The notes under the pieces: generated by a model
Seen by the model: only the letters and a program-made list of their open reading frames with translations
The model's database searches: none
What the model was told of the DNA's origin: nothing
Position numbers and translations under genes: made by a program
Assembly (NCBI GenBank): GCA_037954325.1
Contig: JBBMNZ010000003.1
Coordinates: forward strand, 26,298,892-26,362,891
Direction of reading: 5' to 3'
DNA from: Fistularia commersonii
Lineage: Eukaryota > Chordata > Actinopteri > Syngnathiformes > Fistulariidae
DNA: 64,000 nt
Shown: positions 48,310 through 59,839 of the stretch, in pieces
Position numbering within the stretch: position 1 is the first letter of the stretch
Layout of the letters: every line of letters starts with the position of its first letter

Positions 48310-49284
48310 GGGGTAGGAGGGTGGGGGGAAAACAGCAACATGTTTTGCATTTCTGTGGTCCCCGGCTGTGAGCTAAAATAATCCCGGGGAGAAGAAATAG
48401 AGGCGGCGTGCACGCTCACCGTGCACGCACACCGTGCACGCAAACGCAATCATGTCATTAAGTTGAGGGAAAGCGGGTGCAAGATAAGGGGGGGGGGACA
48501 ACAGCTGTGATTAGCTTGACTGCATTGTTTCACTCCTGCGGGGGGGGGTGCACTGAATAATCCTGCTTTTCCTCTAAATCCTCATCTTCTGACTTCAAAC
48601 GTTCTGAGAAGTCCTTCCACACACACACACACACACACACACACACCATCACACACTCCTCCTCCTGTGCATTCTCTTCTCCGGTCCCCCCCTGGACCCA
48701 CTGTCCAGCCTTTGGATCACAAAGCCAGAGAGTTCTGTGGGAATCTCCAGTAGCCCCCCCCCCCCTCCTCACACACACACACACATACACACACACACTT
48801 TGCTTGTAAGGAATGACAACATCTAAAAAAAAAAAAGAAAGATAAAGCGGTCCGGGCTGCAGACCTGCAGCACAAAGACGCCGGCCCGCTGAAAGGCACA
48901 AAGGAGCTGCCAGAGGGAACCGGCCAATCCTCCAAATAAATTGTAGCTTCCACAAAAACACGCTTCCCCTCCGCCTCCTCCTCTCCACCCCCAGGAACGC
49001 ACCATCCTCACTGCCGCAGCTTCTCACAGCCGACAGGAATGTGCAGAATTCCCTTTCGGCGGCTCTTTTCTATAAAAAAAAAAAAAAGTTTGTTTTCAGG
49101 CCCAGACGAAGGCACGAGCCCTGGTGGAGCCACGGGTGCTCACGCCGCTACGCTACATTAGCTAAGATTAGCGTTTAGCCGCCGTCGACCCCGGTTGATG
49201 CTCGAGTCGATCGCAACCCGGAGTGACCGAGGAGACGGGTCGGGACCGGATTCAGGTCCGATCGGAATCCGCTCAGCCTTCGGG

Positions 49285-49303
49285 CTCCGCTAGGGGGCAG
49301 TGC
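49285..49303 (+). promoter_or_regulatory. CTCF-like motif in gpc5 intron 2
   Basis: CTCCGCTAGGGGGCAGTGC fits the CTCF core. It is on the plus strand, so it faces the promoter motif at 57.8 kb. Confidence 0.4.
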
Positions 49304-50469
49304 AGACTTCCAACTTCTAGATAATAACAAACATGGCGGCGACAGTGGAGTTGGTGAAGACGTGCGCTCCAGCGACGCAGAAGATGTTGTTAAATCCGTG
49401 GCGCCATGTGGACGGAGAATACTTCTCCTTGATTCTCCTTTCTGTTGTCACACTGCGCCGTGGTAGCGCTGCGTTAGCTACGTTATGCTAGCAGCTCCAC
49501 GGGATTTCATAGGAAGTGAACGCAAAGGGAAATAAAACAGCAGCAAGTGGTGCTATGGCGGCGTTCTTCTCAACATCTCATCACCACAGCGCCACCTGGC
49601 GACAAGAGAAGCACAGGCGGATCCACCGGGGGTCGCCATCTCGGCCAACCGATAGCAGCTAGCATGCTAACGACAAGGCATCATCATCTCGCGGGTTAGC
49701 AGGGCGCCGGCCGATCGCGCCCTTTCCCATCACGGACGCCGAAACCAAAGCCATTTCAGCGAGAAGCCGCTTCGGCGTAAAAGGTCAGCGGAATATTCTG
49801 GTAATAATCATTTTCCAGACAAAGCATCCTAAAAATGGACGTGTTTTTCCCCGTGGCTCGGGCAGGAGGCCAACTCCAGCTCCCGTCGCAAATAGAAGAC
49901 TTACTGGAAAGGAACAGTCAGCGGGTCGGGAGGTCGGGCCGGCCCGGAGGAGGCCGGGGAGGAACGCCGCAGGATTCAGACCGACGGCTGGCCTTTCCGA
50001 TGACAGACGGCGTCTGGGACTCGACCGGAACCGGAGGAGCCGTCGCCATTCTTGAAATACCTCCTCACTTCAAGACGGGGTGACGACCCGAGCCGTCCGT
50101 CGTTAAGCAATTTCATCGCTGAGCGAAACACCGTGGACGATTTTATGTGATCAATACAATGCTTATCCAGTGCAGCGCTAACTGTAATAGCATACAGTAT
50201 TAGCACGCATATCTGCCATTTATACTGTATAATTTTACCTTTTCTTTAATGTTCAGATTTGTATAAATATACCTGTGGGCCGTTTCTACCGTACAGCATT
50301 TATATGCATAAAGGCGATTTGGACTGAACTATTTCACCTTTTCTTTTTATTTAATGTTTATATTTGCATGAATATAGGAAAATTTAAAGCGCGTATATTA
50401 CATTACTGACTCATTTTGTTGTGAAGCCCTTCGTAACTCAAAGTGGGCGTTAAGTGAGGAGCGCCTGTA

Positions 50470-50790
50470 CGGCCGTGACTCGTGTCATGGCCTAACTGTT
50501 ATCTACTTTCATCCGTCTCGGCCCAGTCTCATCCTCCTTATTTTTATTTATTCGGTCACTCTGACCCTTGTTGTTGTTGTTGTTTTAGTTGTCTATTTTC
50601 ACCCTTGCTGTTTTTTTCCATTCTGTTCATTCTTATCCTTGGTGTTGTTGTCCTTCTCTCTGCTGTCTATCTGTGAATGTCTTTTGCTATCTTCTAGTCG
50701 TCTATTTATACTCAGATTTATTGATACTGTAACTGTTACGCAGCCCTGAAAGAAGAATTTCCCCTCTGGGATCAATAAAGTTTATCTCAT
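50470..50790 (+). mobile_element. Non-LTR retrotransposon 3' tail
   Basis: It ends in CCTCTGGGATCAATAAAGTT, the common 3' end of fish non-LTR elements. Its middle matches, in reverse complement, the piece at 57.83-58.07 kb (GTTCATTCTTATCCTTGGTG type). Confidence 0.55.
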
Positions 50791-50879
50791 GGTGCATTCA
50801 TGGTGAGGCCTGGAACCGATCTCTGCTGTGATTGGACAACAAGCTTCCACCGCTCAGTCACATGTCATATAGACACACA

Positions 50880-50996
50880 ACTATTCATCCATTCATCCAT
50901 CCATCCTTCCATCCATCCATCAATACATCCATCCATCCATCCTTCCATCCTTCCATCATTTCCATCCATCCATCCATCCATCCATCCATCCATGAT
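50880..50996. repeat. (ATCC)n microsatellite, interrupted
   Basis: CATCCATC units with TTCC interruptions. Confidence 0.9.
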
Positions 50997-51276
50997 TTCC
51001 AGATATCACCTCTCACTAGTCATATGCAGACCTGTCATCCACACATCACACGCTATGGGTTCTCCATGACCCTACTGCATGTTTTTGGACTGCAGGAGGA
51101 ACCCAGAGGAGCCCCAAGAACCCCCAGGAACCCAGAGGAACCCAGAGGAACCCCACGCAGACCTGAGGAGAAGGACAAAGCCTCCTGAACAGAAACATGC
51201 CACAAGACCTGGAAGCAGCGCCATGTTTGGCCCCCGGGCGGATCAGAAGGAAGCACTGAGGCAGCAAGCAGCAGGA

Positions 51277-51309
<33 letters not shown>

Positions 51310-51853
51310 GGATTCTCTTGCACTTTTAATTTGAGGTTTGAGAAGTCCGGGGAAGCTCGGGGTTGGAGGGAAAACCGCAGCCGCTGAAAAAATAAAGGTT
51401 GTAATGGATCCTCTCAGACGGAGTCAGGAAGCAGGAAACGCTTCCGTCCAATCGGATTTGCCGGTGTCTGCGGCGCCAAAGGTCACGGGAGGCGGGCGTC
51501 CCCTCGTGACCTCGCCGTTTTCTCCACATCCACAGACAAATGGTTCGTGGTCTCGATAAGACGATAAGGGACATGAAGACGGGGCGAGATCGAAAAGATC
51601 TCGGTTGAGAACGCCGCCGTTCGGGAGCGAGCGTTCGCCGCGGCGCCTCCTATTCAAGCTTCTGAGACCTAAAAGGTCGTGAAGGACGTTCCTGAGCGTG
51701 ACGTGGAGCTTCGGGCCTCTTCTCCATCGCCCGAACTCCACCGCCGTTCCTGCCCGAGGCTGGAAACCACAGCGTCGCGCTGACGGGAAGCAGGATGGAG
51801 ACGGCCGCAGGGGAAAACAGCCACATTCAACTCACACAACAGAGGCCTCACCG

Positions 51854-51896
<43 letters not shown>

Positions 51897-52752
51897 CACG
51901 TAGACATCGTGCGTTGACGCCAGAAACCTCCCCGACCGTCCCGCACCCGTGGATTCGCCCCATGCTAAGGATGGTCGCCATGGAGACGGCGTGGCGGCGG
52001 AGGAGGGTGAGGTCACCGCTTTCTATCCTGACTCCGAGGACCAGCGACGCTCCACCTTCTCCGCTCAGAGGAGCTCCTCCAACCCGAAAGAAAAAAAAAA
52101 AAAAAAGCTCGAATTAAATCGTGTTTTCTCGCTTTTCCCTCGGATTCCGGCTCCTCCTCCTCCTCCTGCTCCGGCTCCACCAGCTGATTCGGTTTTTATT
52201 GGACTTTTGCCCCGCGGGAGGCCGGGACCGGGGCAGACCGGTTGCCATGGATGTGAGACAAACCTGTGTGAGATGACGGGGGGGAGGAAGAAAACCAAAA
52301 CCCCCCCTCCGAAGCTACATTTTTGTGCTTCGGGGTGGAGAAGCCGACGACCAGAGAGGTGGAGGAGGTCAGAGTGTGTCTGCTGGACTGGACTCCCTGC
52401 CTCCCTCCCTTCCTTTCAGGCCGGCTGCCCAGATCTTCTCCAGGTTCATCCCAGGACGAGCTAGTAATTAATATCACAAGCGCTGCTCGCGGCGTGACGC
52501 TCCTGCACTCCTACAAACACACACACACGGCTGGAAAACACTTCAAACCGGGTTCCCTCGGCTGCACCCCGCTTTCCGGACCCCCAGGACCCCCTGGACC
52601 CCCCATAAAGACGCCTAATTGAAGACTCGCCAGAAAACAAATGGTTGCATTAGCTCCTCCACCGACAACCGTGTCGGATTTCAGCCTCTCAATCACTTGT
52701 TTGGATCCGACCCGCCGTGACCAGCTTCTCCTGCACAAAACAAAACACTCCT

Positions 52753-52798
<46 letters not shown>

Positions 52799-52917
52799 TC
52801 CTCTCTGCGTTCCATGAGTGGCTCCAAAGGTCTGAGCCCCCCCCAGCCTTCTGCAAACATCCGGAAACCCACCTCACACAAACACAAGGAGACTCCATTG
52901 ACTCATATTCATTTGGG

Positions 52918-52918
<1 letters not shown>

Positions 52919-52995
<77 letters not shown>
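52919..52995. repeat. (GT)n microsatellite, about 75 bp
   Basis: Uninterrupted GT followed by a short GA run. Confidence 0.97.
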
Positions 52996-53005
<10 letters not shown>

Positions 53006-53059
53006 AATTCATTATCTCTCATGATGAGGTGGTGGATCTCTGCACATCATCTAGATTTC

Positions 53060-53380
53060 ACCATAGCACCATCTCCACATCATCTCCACATCATCTCTAC
53101 ATCATCTCCACCAGTATGTAGGTGTCCTCCATCATCTCAGTATCTCTATCTGTGGACGTCTGTGTCCCTGCTGGTAGAACAGCTGTCCAACCAGAAGGTT
53201 GGTGATTCCATCCCCTGCTTCTCCTTTCACCATCATCTCCACATCATCTCGATACCACCTCCACATCATCTCCATATCATCTCCACATCATTTCCATATC
53301 ATCTCAACATCATCTCCTCACCACCTCCACATCATCTCCTCACCACCTCCACATCATCTCCACATCATCTCCACAGCACC
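53060..53380. repeat. 12-bp minisatellite CCACATCATCTC
   Basis: Two blocks (53060-53112 and 53228-53380) of degenerate units. Confidence 0.85.
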
Positions 53381-53679
53381 TCCTGGCCGCGGAGCATGCA
53401 GCCCATGTAGTGGCTCAGCAGAGAAGGATCTTCACGAGCTCGCTCCAGCTGTGGTGAACCATATAAAGATCTCCGCAGCATGTGGGACGAGCATTTACAA
53501 GAAAGCCAGACTTTGTTCTGGAAAACGACGTCACTCCTGAACCCCAGATTCCTGGATGAGAAGGTCTTCTTCTCCACCTCCGTGGAGGAGAAGATGTGAC
53601 CAAGCAGGAGTTGAAAGATTGTGAAAACCAGCACTGCGATGTTGACGCATCTCCAGCGGTTACATCCTGGAGGCTTTCA

Positions 53680-53710
<31 letters not shown>

Positions 53711-54535
53711 GGGGGGGGGGTTGACCTGGTCTCACTGGTAAGAGGCGGGGCTTAACCCTAACCACCACCTGTCAATCACACGCAGAAACATGACACCACT
53801 GACTCACTTTGAGGTCAACCTTCATGCTGGAGGAGGACGGAGAACCTGGAGAACATGTGGAGAACACACAGCAAGAACCTGGCCAGACACTGGACAGGAA
53901 CCCAGAACCTTCTCTGCGGGGTTCTGACCTCCTGATCTGAACCCCCGGCTCTCAGTTCTCCTGCAGAAGCTCCGGCGGTCTTCAGCGTTCCTCCCCTGAA
54001 GCTCTGAAACTCCACCCCCGAGTCAGAATGGACAGAAGAACATGAAGGTTCACCACCAGGATCCCGGAGGTGTTCAGAAGGTCCAGGAGGACACGTGTCA
54101 CACGGACAAACGCCGCCGTGGCGCCGACCTGGAGGGGCGCCTTGAAAGCGGGACGCCATTAAACTAAATTGGCTTAATGATACGTCTGAGAAGGTCTTTA
54201 CGCTCCACGTGGTGGAGCAGGGTGGAGGCAGAAGATCCTGGTCGGGGGGGCAGGTTGCTGCCCGTAACCGTGACGACACGTCATCGCTTCCAAAAGACAC
54301 GGAGGAATGAAAACACCGAACGCGAAGCTGCACGTCCACAGAGGCTGATCTCCTGCAGCCTGGACCTGAAGGTCTGAGACCACCAGAGACCTGAAGGTCT
54401 GAGACCACCACCGACCTGGGCCACCTCAGGAGAAGCCCCAGCAGGTCCCTCACAGACCTGAAGGCTCCTCCAGGACCAGCAGGCCCCCTGATGGCCTCAT
54501 CACTGAGCAGCGCCGCACAGACGCCGCTCTGTTTG

Positions 54536-54619
<84 letters not shown>

Positions 54620-54750
54620 GCGCGCACACACACACGCTGAGTCATCCGCTGTTTACACAGCGCCCCCATGAACCCATCACACCAGAATACACACCCTGTC
54701 TGAGGAACACACACACTTCAAAACATCTAAGTTTCCATCTCAGCTGAGAC

Positions 54751-54803
<53 letters not shown>

Positions 54804-54965
54804 CCTGAAAGGCCGCCACGCTGCGGGAGATGAGGAGCTTGAGGTTGGAGCTGGAGGTCTGCAGCAGGTTCTGGACGTCCCGCCGAGCCGCCACCTGGTA
54901 GCGTTCCTCCATCTTCCTGGTGCAGCAGCTCTGGTTCCTGGAGGTGCAGACCTGAAGGTCCAAGC
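54804..54965 (-). CDS. gpc5: gpc5 exon 2: N-terminal glypican core
   Basis: The exon has 162 bases, enters in phase 1 after the acceptor CTCAG and leaves in phase 1 at CAGG|GTGAGT. It encodes LDLQVCTSRNQSCCTRKMEE, then RYQVAARRDVQNLLQTSSSN and LKLLISRSVAAFQ. The C...CC pattern followed by KMEERYQ is a glypican hallmark that initiates the helical core, and the sequence aligns without gaps to human GPC5 around DLQVC...SRNAAAFQ. The acceptor-side GC plus the last base of exon 1 makes a glycine codon. The donor GTGAGT merges directly into a long (TG)n tract in the transcript sense (about 54752-54799). Confidence 0.95.
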
Positions 54966-56635
54966 CTGAGGAGGGAGGAAGGGAGGAGGGGCTTTAGAAG
55001 ATCGAGGAACGCTTGATGGTCTTCTAGATGCCACTGAAGAAACGCTGGTGAGCTCAACGGATCCTCTTGACCCGGACCTTTACACAAAGGCAGAAGATCT
55101 GGTTCCTCCTGGAGGCCAAACTTCTCAAGTGACATCACATCTTTATCGTCCACCGCCAGAGATGAGAACATCTGAGATCATTAGAAGACAAGACGACGAG
55201 CCCCGCTAACGCTAATGCTAACTCCACCACCCCGAGAAGAGCTGCGGTGCCGTGGAATTCCTGGAGTGTCCGAGTAAATCCAGGCTGGAGATCCTCCTCC
55301 ACAGAGGAACCAATGCATGGTCTTCACCGCGGTGCTCCCCACGGCGAGATACTCGAACTCCTCCACCTGGAGCAGGATCTCCTTCTTCCCGGCTGAGGGT
55401 CTGGAGATGCTTCTTCCCATCCCAGCCGGTGGCAGGTGGAGATCATGGTCAGGTGAAGCCTTAGAAGCACCAAGAGCAGATCCTGATGCCTCCAGACCAC
55501 AACCGAGAAGCTCCGTCCATGGAAGCTTCAACAGAAATTCAGGGATTTGGTGCCTTGTTCAAGGGCTCCTCAGCATGAGGGTGAACAAGGAACCTGTGTG
55601 AGATGTCCCAAGTGTGTGTCCCAAGTGTGTGTGTGTGTGTGTGTGTGTGCCCCGGTCCCTCCCCAGGTGTGTGTGAAATATCACCCGCCTGTTCGAAAAA
55701 TTGCCCGGAGTTGAGAACGCTCATGTTTTTGTGGGGGAACCTAACTCCAAGCTGAGAAGGTTCTGGAGCTGAGATGTTTGGAGGTCTGGATGGTTCCTGA
55801 GGACCTCAAGCTTCAAGGACGAGGAGGGTTTGGAGGCTGAGAACGTCCTGAGGCTGGGAGGGTTCGCAGGTCAGGATGGTTCCTGAGGTTGAGGAGGTTC
55901 TGAAGCAGAGAGGGTTTGGAGGCCGAGGTGCTTCTGAAGGTCCTGAGGTCGAGAAGGTTTTGGAGGTCGAGGTGCTTCTGAGGCTGAAGGGGTTTTGGAA
56001 ACTGGGGAGCTTCTAAGGCTGAGAAGGTTCTGAAGCTGCCCGTCAAACCGCTCACATGCGGGTCATTTGAAGCACATCTTCACCCCCTCCCTCCCCCGCC
56101 GCCACCCAGGAGCTCCTCAGATGCTCCTCAGATGCTCCTCAGACATGCCTGGGCAGAGCTCTGCCCAGGAGGCCGCCGCCGCAAACCCAGGAATCCACCC
56201 CCTCCTCCGGAGGAAAGTCCTCCAGGTGCTTCTTTCCTTCTTCTCAGACCTCAGCACCTCCACACAGGGTGACCTCCTCCTCCTCCTTCTTCTCCTTCTT
56301 CTCCAAACATCTGAGCCGTCCTCTGCAGGAGCAGCAACACCTGGAGGAGAAGCCGACGCTTCAACCAGCAGCTTCCTGTGAGGAGCCGCCAAGATCTTCA
56401 AGATCCTCCAGCTGGAGGTCTGGATTCATCTGGCCTTTCGGAGGTCCATCTGGACATGAAGATCTGCTCCATCCCATAATAGCCCTCAACACCCTCTAAT
56501 CCCAACTTCTACTTCAGGTTTAACTTTAACTTTACTGAAGATGGACTCCAAGGACTAACTAACCCGCTAGTTAGTCAGAACAACAACAACTGCAGATCTT
56601 TACAACTTCCGTGTTCAGTGACCGCTGGACTCCGG

Positions 56636-56698
<63 letters not shown>

Positions 56699-56820
56699 AG
56701 TGCACACTCTTAAAGTTTTCCAGACATAACAATAATGAATAGGAAGGTGTGTGTATGTGTGGCATCCATACACACACTCTCTCTCTCTCTCTCTCACACA
56801 CACTCACTCACACACACACA

Positions 56821-56855
<35 letters not shown>

Positions 56856-56906
56856 GGAGTGCATGCTTAGAAAGTTTGGAGATGTATCAATAATGCTTTA
56901 ATAGGA

Positions 56907-56942
<36 letters not shown>

Positions 56943-56948
56943 CGTCCA

Positions 56949-57046
<98 letters not shown>

Positions 57047-57096
57047 GAGTGCACGCTTAAAAAGTTTGCAGATGTAACAATAATACATAAATAGGA

Positions 57097-57145
<49 letters not shown>

Positions 57146-57211
57146 TTTGCGGCTTCCCCACCCGCTCTTCGTCACTCACCCCCTACTCTCTCTCACTCAC
57201 ACACACACACA

Positions 57212-57280
<69 letters not shown>

Positions 57281-57331
57281 GAGAAGCGCACGGTTTAAAA
57301 GTTTTCAGATGTAACAATGATAAATAGGAAG

Positions 57332-57378
<47 letters not shown>

Positions 57379-57386
57379 GTACCCAC
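54966..57386 (-). other. gpc5 intron 1
   Basis: The intron is 2.4 kb. Its 5' part (56635-57378) is a tandem array of CA/GT tracts with a conserved spacer. The rest (55740-56060) holds a degenerate G-rich repeat, on the plus strand GAGAAGGTTCTGGAGCTGAG-like units. No exon was seen. Confidence 0.8.
56635..57378. repeat. Compound tandem array in gpc5 intron 1 next to exon 1
   Basis: Four units each consist of a long CA tract, GGAGTGCACGCTTAAAAAGT-like spacer and ACAATAATACATAAATAGGA-like sequence. Unit starts are at about 56695, 56851, 57042 and 57279. The last GT tract ends nine bases from the exon 1 donor. Confidence 0.9.
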
Positions 57387-57519
57387 CCGTTCCCGTCGGC
57401 TCGGCTCCGACCCGCGGGAGCCGGAAAACTTCGCGCACGTCGTCGCATCTGTGCGCGTCGCGCAGGCCGGTAAGAAGCAGCAGGAGCAGCAACGGCGGCG
57501 GCACGCAGCCGCCACGCAT
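57387..57519 (-). CDS. gpc5: gpc5 exon 1: start codon, signal peptide, first core cysteine
   Basis: The exon runs from the ATG at 57519 (A at -3) to a donor CGG|GTGGGT after 57387: 44 codons plus one base (phase 1). It encodes MRGGCVPPP, a run of seven leucines, then TGLRDAHRC and DDVREVFRLPRVGAEPTGT. The leucine run is the signal peptide h-region. Cys25 begins the mature core and aligns with the CEEVR motif of human GPC5. A downstream GT (TGG|GTACGA) was rejected because it gives phase 2, while exon 2 requires phase 1. An in-frame upstream opening reaches 57594, but only this ATG directly precedes the signal sequence. The donor is followed within about ten bases by a (CA)n repeat in the transcript sense. 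The exon and its upstream 200 bases are CpG-rich, as expected for a promoter-proximal exon. Confidence 0.9.
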
Positions 57520-57800
57520 CTTCCACGCAACTTCCTCACGCACGGAGACCGGACGGGCTGACGCGCGGGCACGTCTCAGGTGAGTGGCGTCCACATGGCG
57601 TGGGGGGGGGCTTTAGATCCAAGCGTGGGGAGAAACGCGCGGCGGTGCGCGTCTCCGTCCCGGCGGCATGTTGTCTGACGCACGGACACACGCACGGCCG
57701 GCGGAGGCGGAACCGGAGCGTTACCTGTCCCCCCCCCACGCCTCCCACGCAGCCCCGCCCCCCCCGTGACGGCTGCGTGGCGTGGGAGTGGCGCCCTCTA
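57520..57800 (-). promoter_or_regulatory. CpG-rich gpc5 5' flank
   Basis: This GC- and CpG-rich block lies immediately upstream of the gpc5 start codon. It contains a GC-box-like GGGGCGGGGC on the minus strand near 57753-57765. Promoter role is inferred from position and composition. Confidence 0.5.
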
Positions 57801-57806
57801 GTGGAC
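57789..57806 (-). promoter_or_regulatory. CTCF-like motif at the gpc5 promoter
   Basis: The minus strand reads GTCCACTAGAGGGCGCCA, a close fit to the vertebrate CTCF core (CCASYAGRKGGCGC). It sits about 270 bases upstream of the gpc5 ATG. Confidence 0.5.
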
Positions 57807-57829
57807 AAACCGTGGAACTGCATGTCATT

Positions 57830-58070
57830 TTTATCTTCGGGTCGTAGATAAAATACACTTGACTGATCCCAAAAGGTCGCAATACATATGAATATAAGTA
57901 TATAAGTAGACAGATAATTAGCAATTTGAAAAAGTAAAAGACAAATAAATAAACAGCAGAGAGAAAAACAACAACATCAAGGATAAGAATGAACAGAATG
58001 AAGACAAAAAAGGGTGAAAATAGAAAAACTAAATGACAACATAGACGGAGCGACAACAGCAATGATGAGA
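57830..58070 (-). mobile_element. Non-LTR retrotransposon 3' tail, inverted copy
   Basis: It begins with GATAAAATACACTTGACTGATCCCAAAAGG-type sequence and continues with AACAACAACATCAAGGATAAG. It is the reverse complement of the family at 50.5 kb. Confidence 0.55.
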
Positions 58071-58409
58071 ATTAAATAAATGAACAGAAGTTGGCAGGAT
58101 GTGAGACCAGCAAGGATAAAGATAAGACACCAGAGTTGTGGAAGCAGCACAGATGCACCTCAGGCCGTCCAGGTTGATGTTCTCCAGTCTGGTGTCCGTG
58201 GACACACAGGAGCTTCTGAAGCCTTCAGCTCTGAAGAACCCTCGGCTGAAGGAGCTGAACATCAGCCACAGCTGGATTCTTGTCCAGTCTTCTTGTCGTG
58301 GAAACTGGGCTTGAATGTCTTCACTTGAAGATGTTCAGCTTCTTCAGTTCTGGAGTCTCCCGGCCTTCTTTTCCAACTCCCGCACAGGTTGAAGGGTCTT
58401 CTTCCTCTT

Positions 58410-59100
58410 CTTCTTCTTCTTCCTCTTGTCCTTTGGTCTTTTCCCTTCAGGAGTCTCCACAGCACATCCACCTTCTCGAACCCTATTCTCTGGATCCTTC
58501 TCTCTCACACCAACTAACTTGATATCATCTCTCACTAGATCCATACATCTTCTCTTTGGTTTTCCTCTTGACCTCCTGCCTGGATGCTCCACCTTCAGCA
58601 ACCTTCTCCACAGATCTTCACCATGGTTTGGACATGAACAGAAGAGTGTTCATGTCCAAAGCATCTCAGTCATCACTTTATCTCGGTCATACATGTCTTG
58701 CACCCCTGTGACAAAGTTTTCTTTTCCTTTGGTCTTTTCCCTTCAGGGGTCTCCACAGCCAATCCACTTTCACCATCTAACCATACTCTCTGGTTCCTTC
58801 TCTCTCACACCAACTACCTTCATATCCTCTCTCACTACTTTCATAAACCTTCTCTTTGGTCTTCCTCTACACCTCCATTTCCAGCATCTGTCTACCATGA
58901 GTCTGCTGGCTGTCTTTTCCAACTCCCACTCAGGTCAAAGGTTGGTCATCCCAAAACGTGCAGCAGCTTGTCTGTGGAGGTTCTCAGTCGTCCAGGTCAT
59001 CGGCAATTCTTGTCAGTCTTCTTGTCGTGGCAACCGGACCTGAATTTCTTCACTAGCAGTTTCTACCCATCAACTATTCCATTCACAATATAAGCCACCA
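58410..59100 (-). mobile_element. LINE 3'-tail fragments, minus orientation
   Basis: Two tail units of the same LINE family (TTTGGTCTTTTCCCTTCAGG at about 58431 and 58731) flank the FTWFGHEH-type hairpin at 58617-58660. The minus strand reads RSRGKPKRRCMDLVRDDIKL. Confidence 0.7.
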
Positions 59101-59329
59101 CCCCCTCCACAACCACCTAGACCAAAACCCTGGCAGGTATCTTCAGGAACTCCCCACAGGCCATTAGAAGAGAAGAAGCCTCTAGGATGACGGCTGAAAG
59201 AAATTCAAGTCCAGTCGCCACAACAAGATTTGGACGAGAACTGAATCGCTTGTGAGGCTGCAGAGAAGGTTTGAATTGTCTGGTTCCACAGAGAGAAGTT
59301 AACAAGACGGAAGAAGAAGATGAGCCGAA

Positions 59330-59470
59330 ATAAATGGATAAAGATCTTCTTCTACTAAGAGCATCGCTGATCTCCCCACCTTTCCTTTCCTTCTGGCTGA
59401 TGTTCTGTATCTCCTCTGACATTTTCTCCAGCCCCTCCAACCTGCTTGAACTCATTTCTCCACCTCAATG
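59330..59470 (-). mobile_element. Short internal LINE piece
   Basis: The minus strand reads SSSRLEGLEKMSEEIQNISQ, equivalent to the segment between the catalytic domain and the tail in the copies at 12.6 and 28.4 kb. It is truncated at both ends. Confidence 0.55.
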
Positions 59471-59839
59471 GCGCCAAAGCGAAACATGCTCGGGTGGACG
59501 GCGAGCAGAGGTATCGTGAAAAAGTTACCATAAATCATGCACATTCATCCAAACCAACACTCTTTTGGAAGATGTATGGCACAGGATGCTTCTAGAATCT
59601 TCTTATGAAGCTAATGGAGTCTGACCGCAAGCATAGGCGTGCTGAGCAGCCTGGTTTTCACCTGGGACACAACTAGAGCTTTTTAAAGCACTCTATCAAG
59701 TGGAGTGATTGAGTGGTTGGTTTGGATGGCTGGGAAAAGGACGTGACGTCGGTTGGTAGGAGAGGATACGAGGAATTGGGTTGAATGGAGGACGTCGATG
59801 CGCTGGAGGGAACAGGGATGAAAAAAACTGGGCATTGAT

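Larger units (their letters stand above)
41096..54803 (-). other. gpc5 intron 2 (13.7 kb)
   Basis: It holds many CA/GT tracts, two compound tandem arrays (45780-46500 and 47695-48135), dispersed fish repeats, G homopolymers at 41526-41545 and 41663-41682, a (CTC)n stretch (45215-45390), an (ATCC)n array (50880-50996), a CATCATCTCCA minisatellite (53060-53380) and a LINE 3' tail (50470-50790). No conserved exon was recognised. Confidence 0.8.
12141..57519 (-). other. gpc5: gpc5 (glypican-5) gene, eight of the coding exons, 3' end missing
   Basis: Glypicans are GPI-anchored heparan sulfate proteoglycans at the cell surface that modulate Hedgehog, Wnt, FGF and BMP signalling. Joining the eight exons listed separately gives 1531 coding bases (510 codons plus one base) with matching phases at every junction. 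The joined protein has a hydrophobic signal peptide, 14 cysteines at glypican-core spacing, three N-glycosylation sequons and a Ser-Gly/acidic heparan sulfate attachment segment. GPC5 rather than GPC3 is indicated by segments such as NSLRLYRTFYGGLADQLC, KPCMGYCLNVMRGCLA-type sequence in exon 4 and SGDCDDEDGCGGSGDG in exon 8. The upstream mir-17~92 cluster supports this. Human GPC5 is about 572 residues, so roughly 60 C-terminal residues with the GPI signal are missing and presumably lie left of position 1. The fish paralogue (a, b or c) cannot be assigned. Confidence 0.93.

Noticed and set aside
53815..54714. 299-codon minus-strand frame next to gpc5 exon 2
   Set aside because: Includes a poly-CV stretch from a CA repeat and a dispersed repeat; glypican homology begins only at exon 2 to the right.
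57295..57386. Extension of gpc5 exon 1 through the CA repeat
   Set aside because: Phase 1 donor at 57386 fits exon 2 exactly; the repeat translation is intronic.
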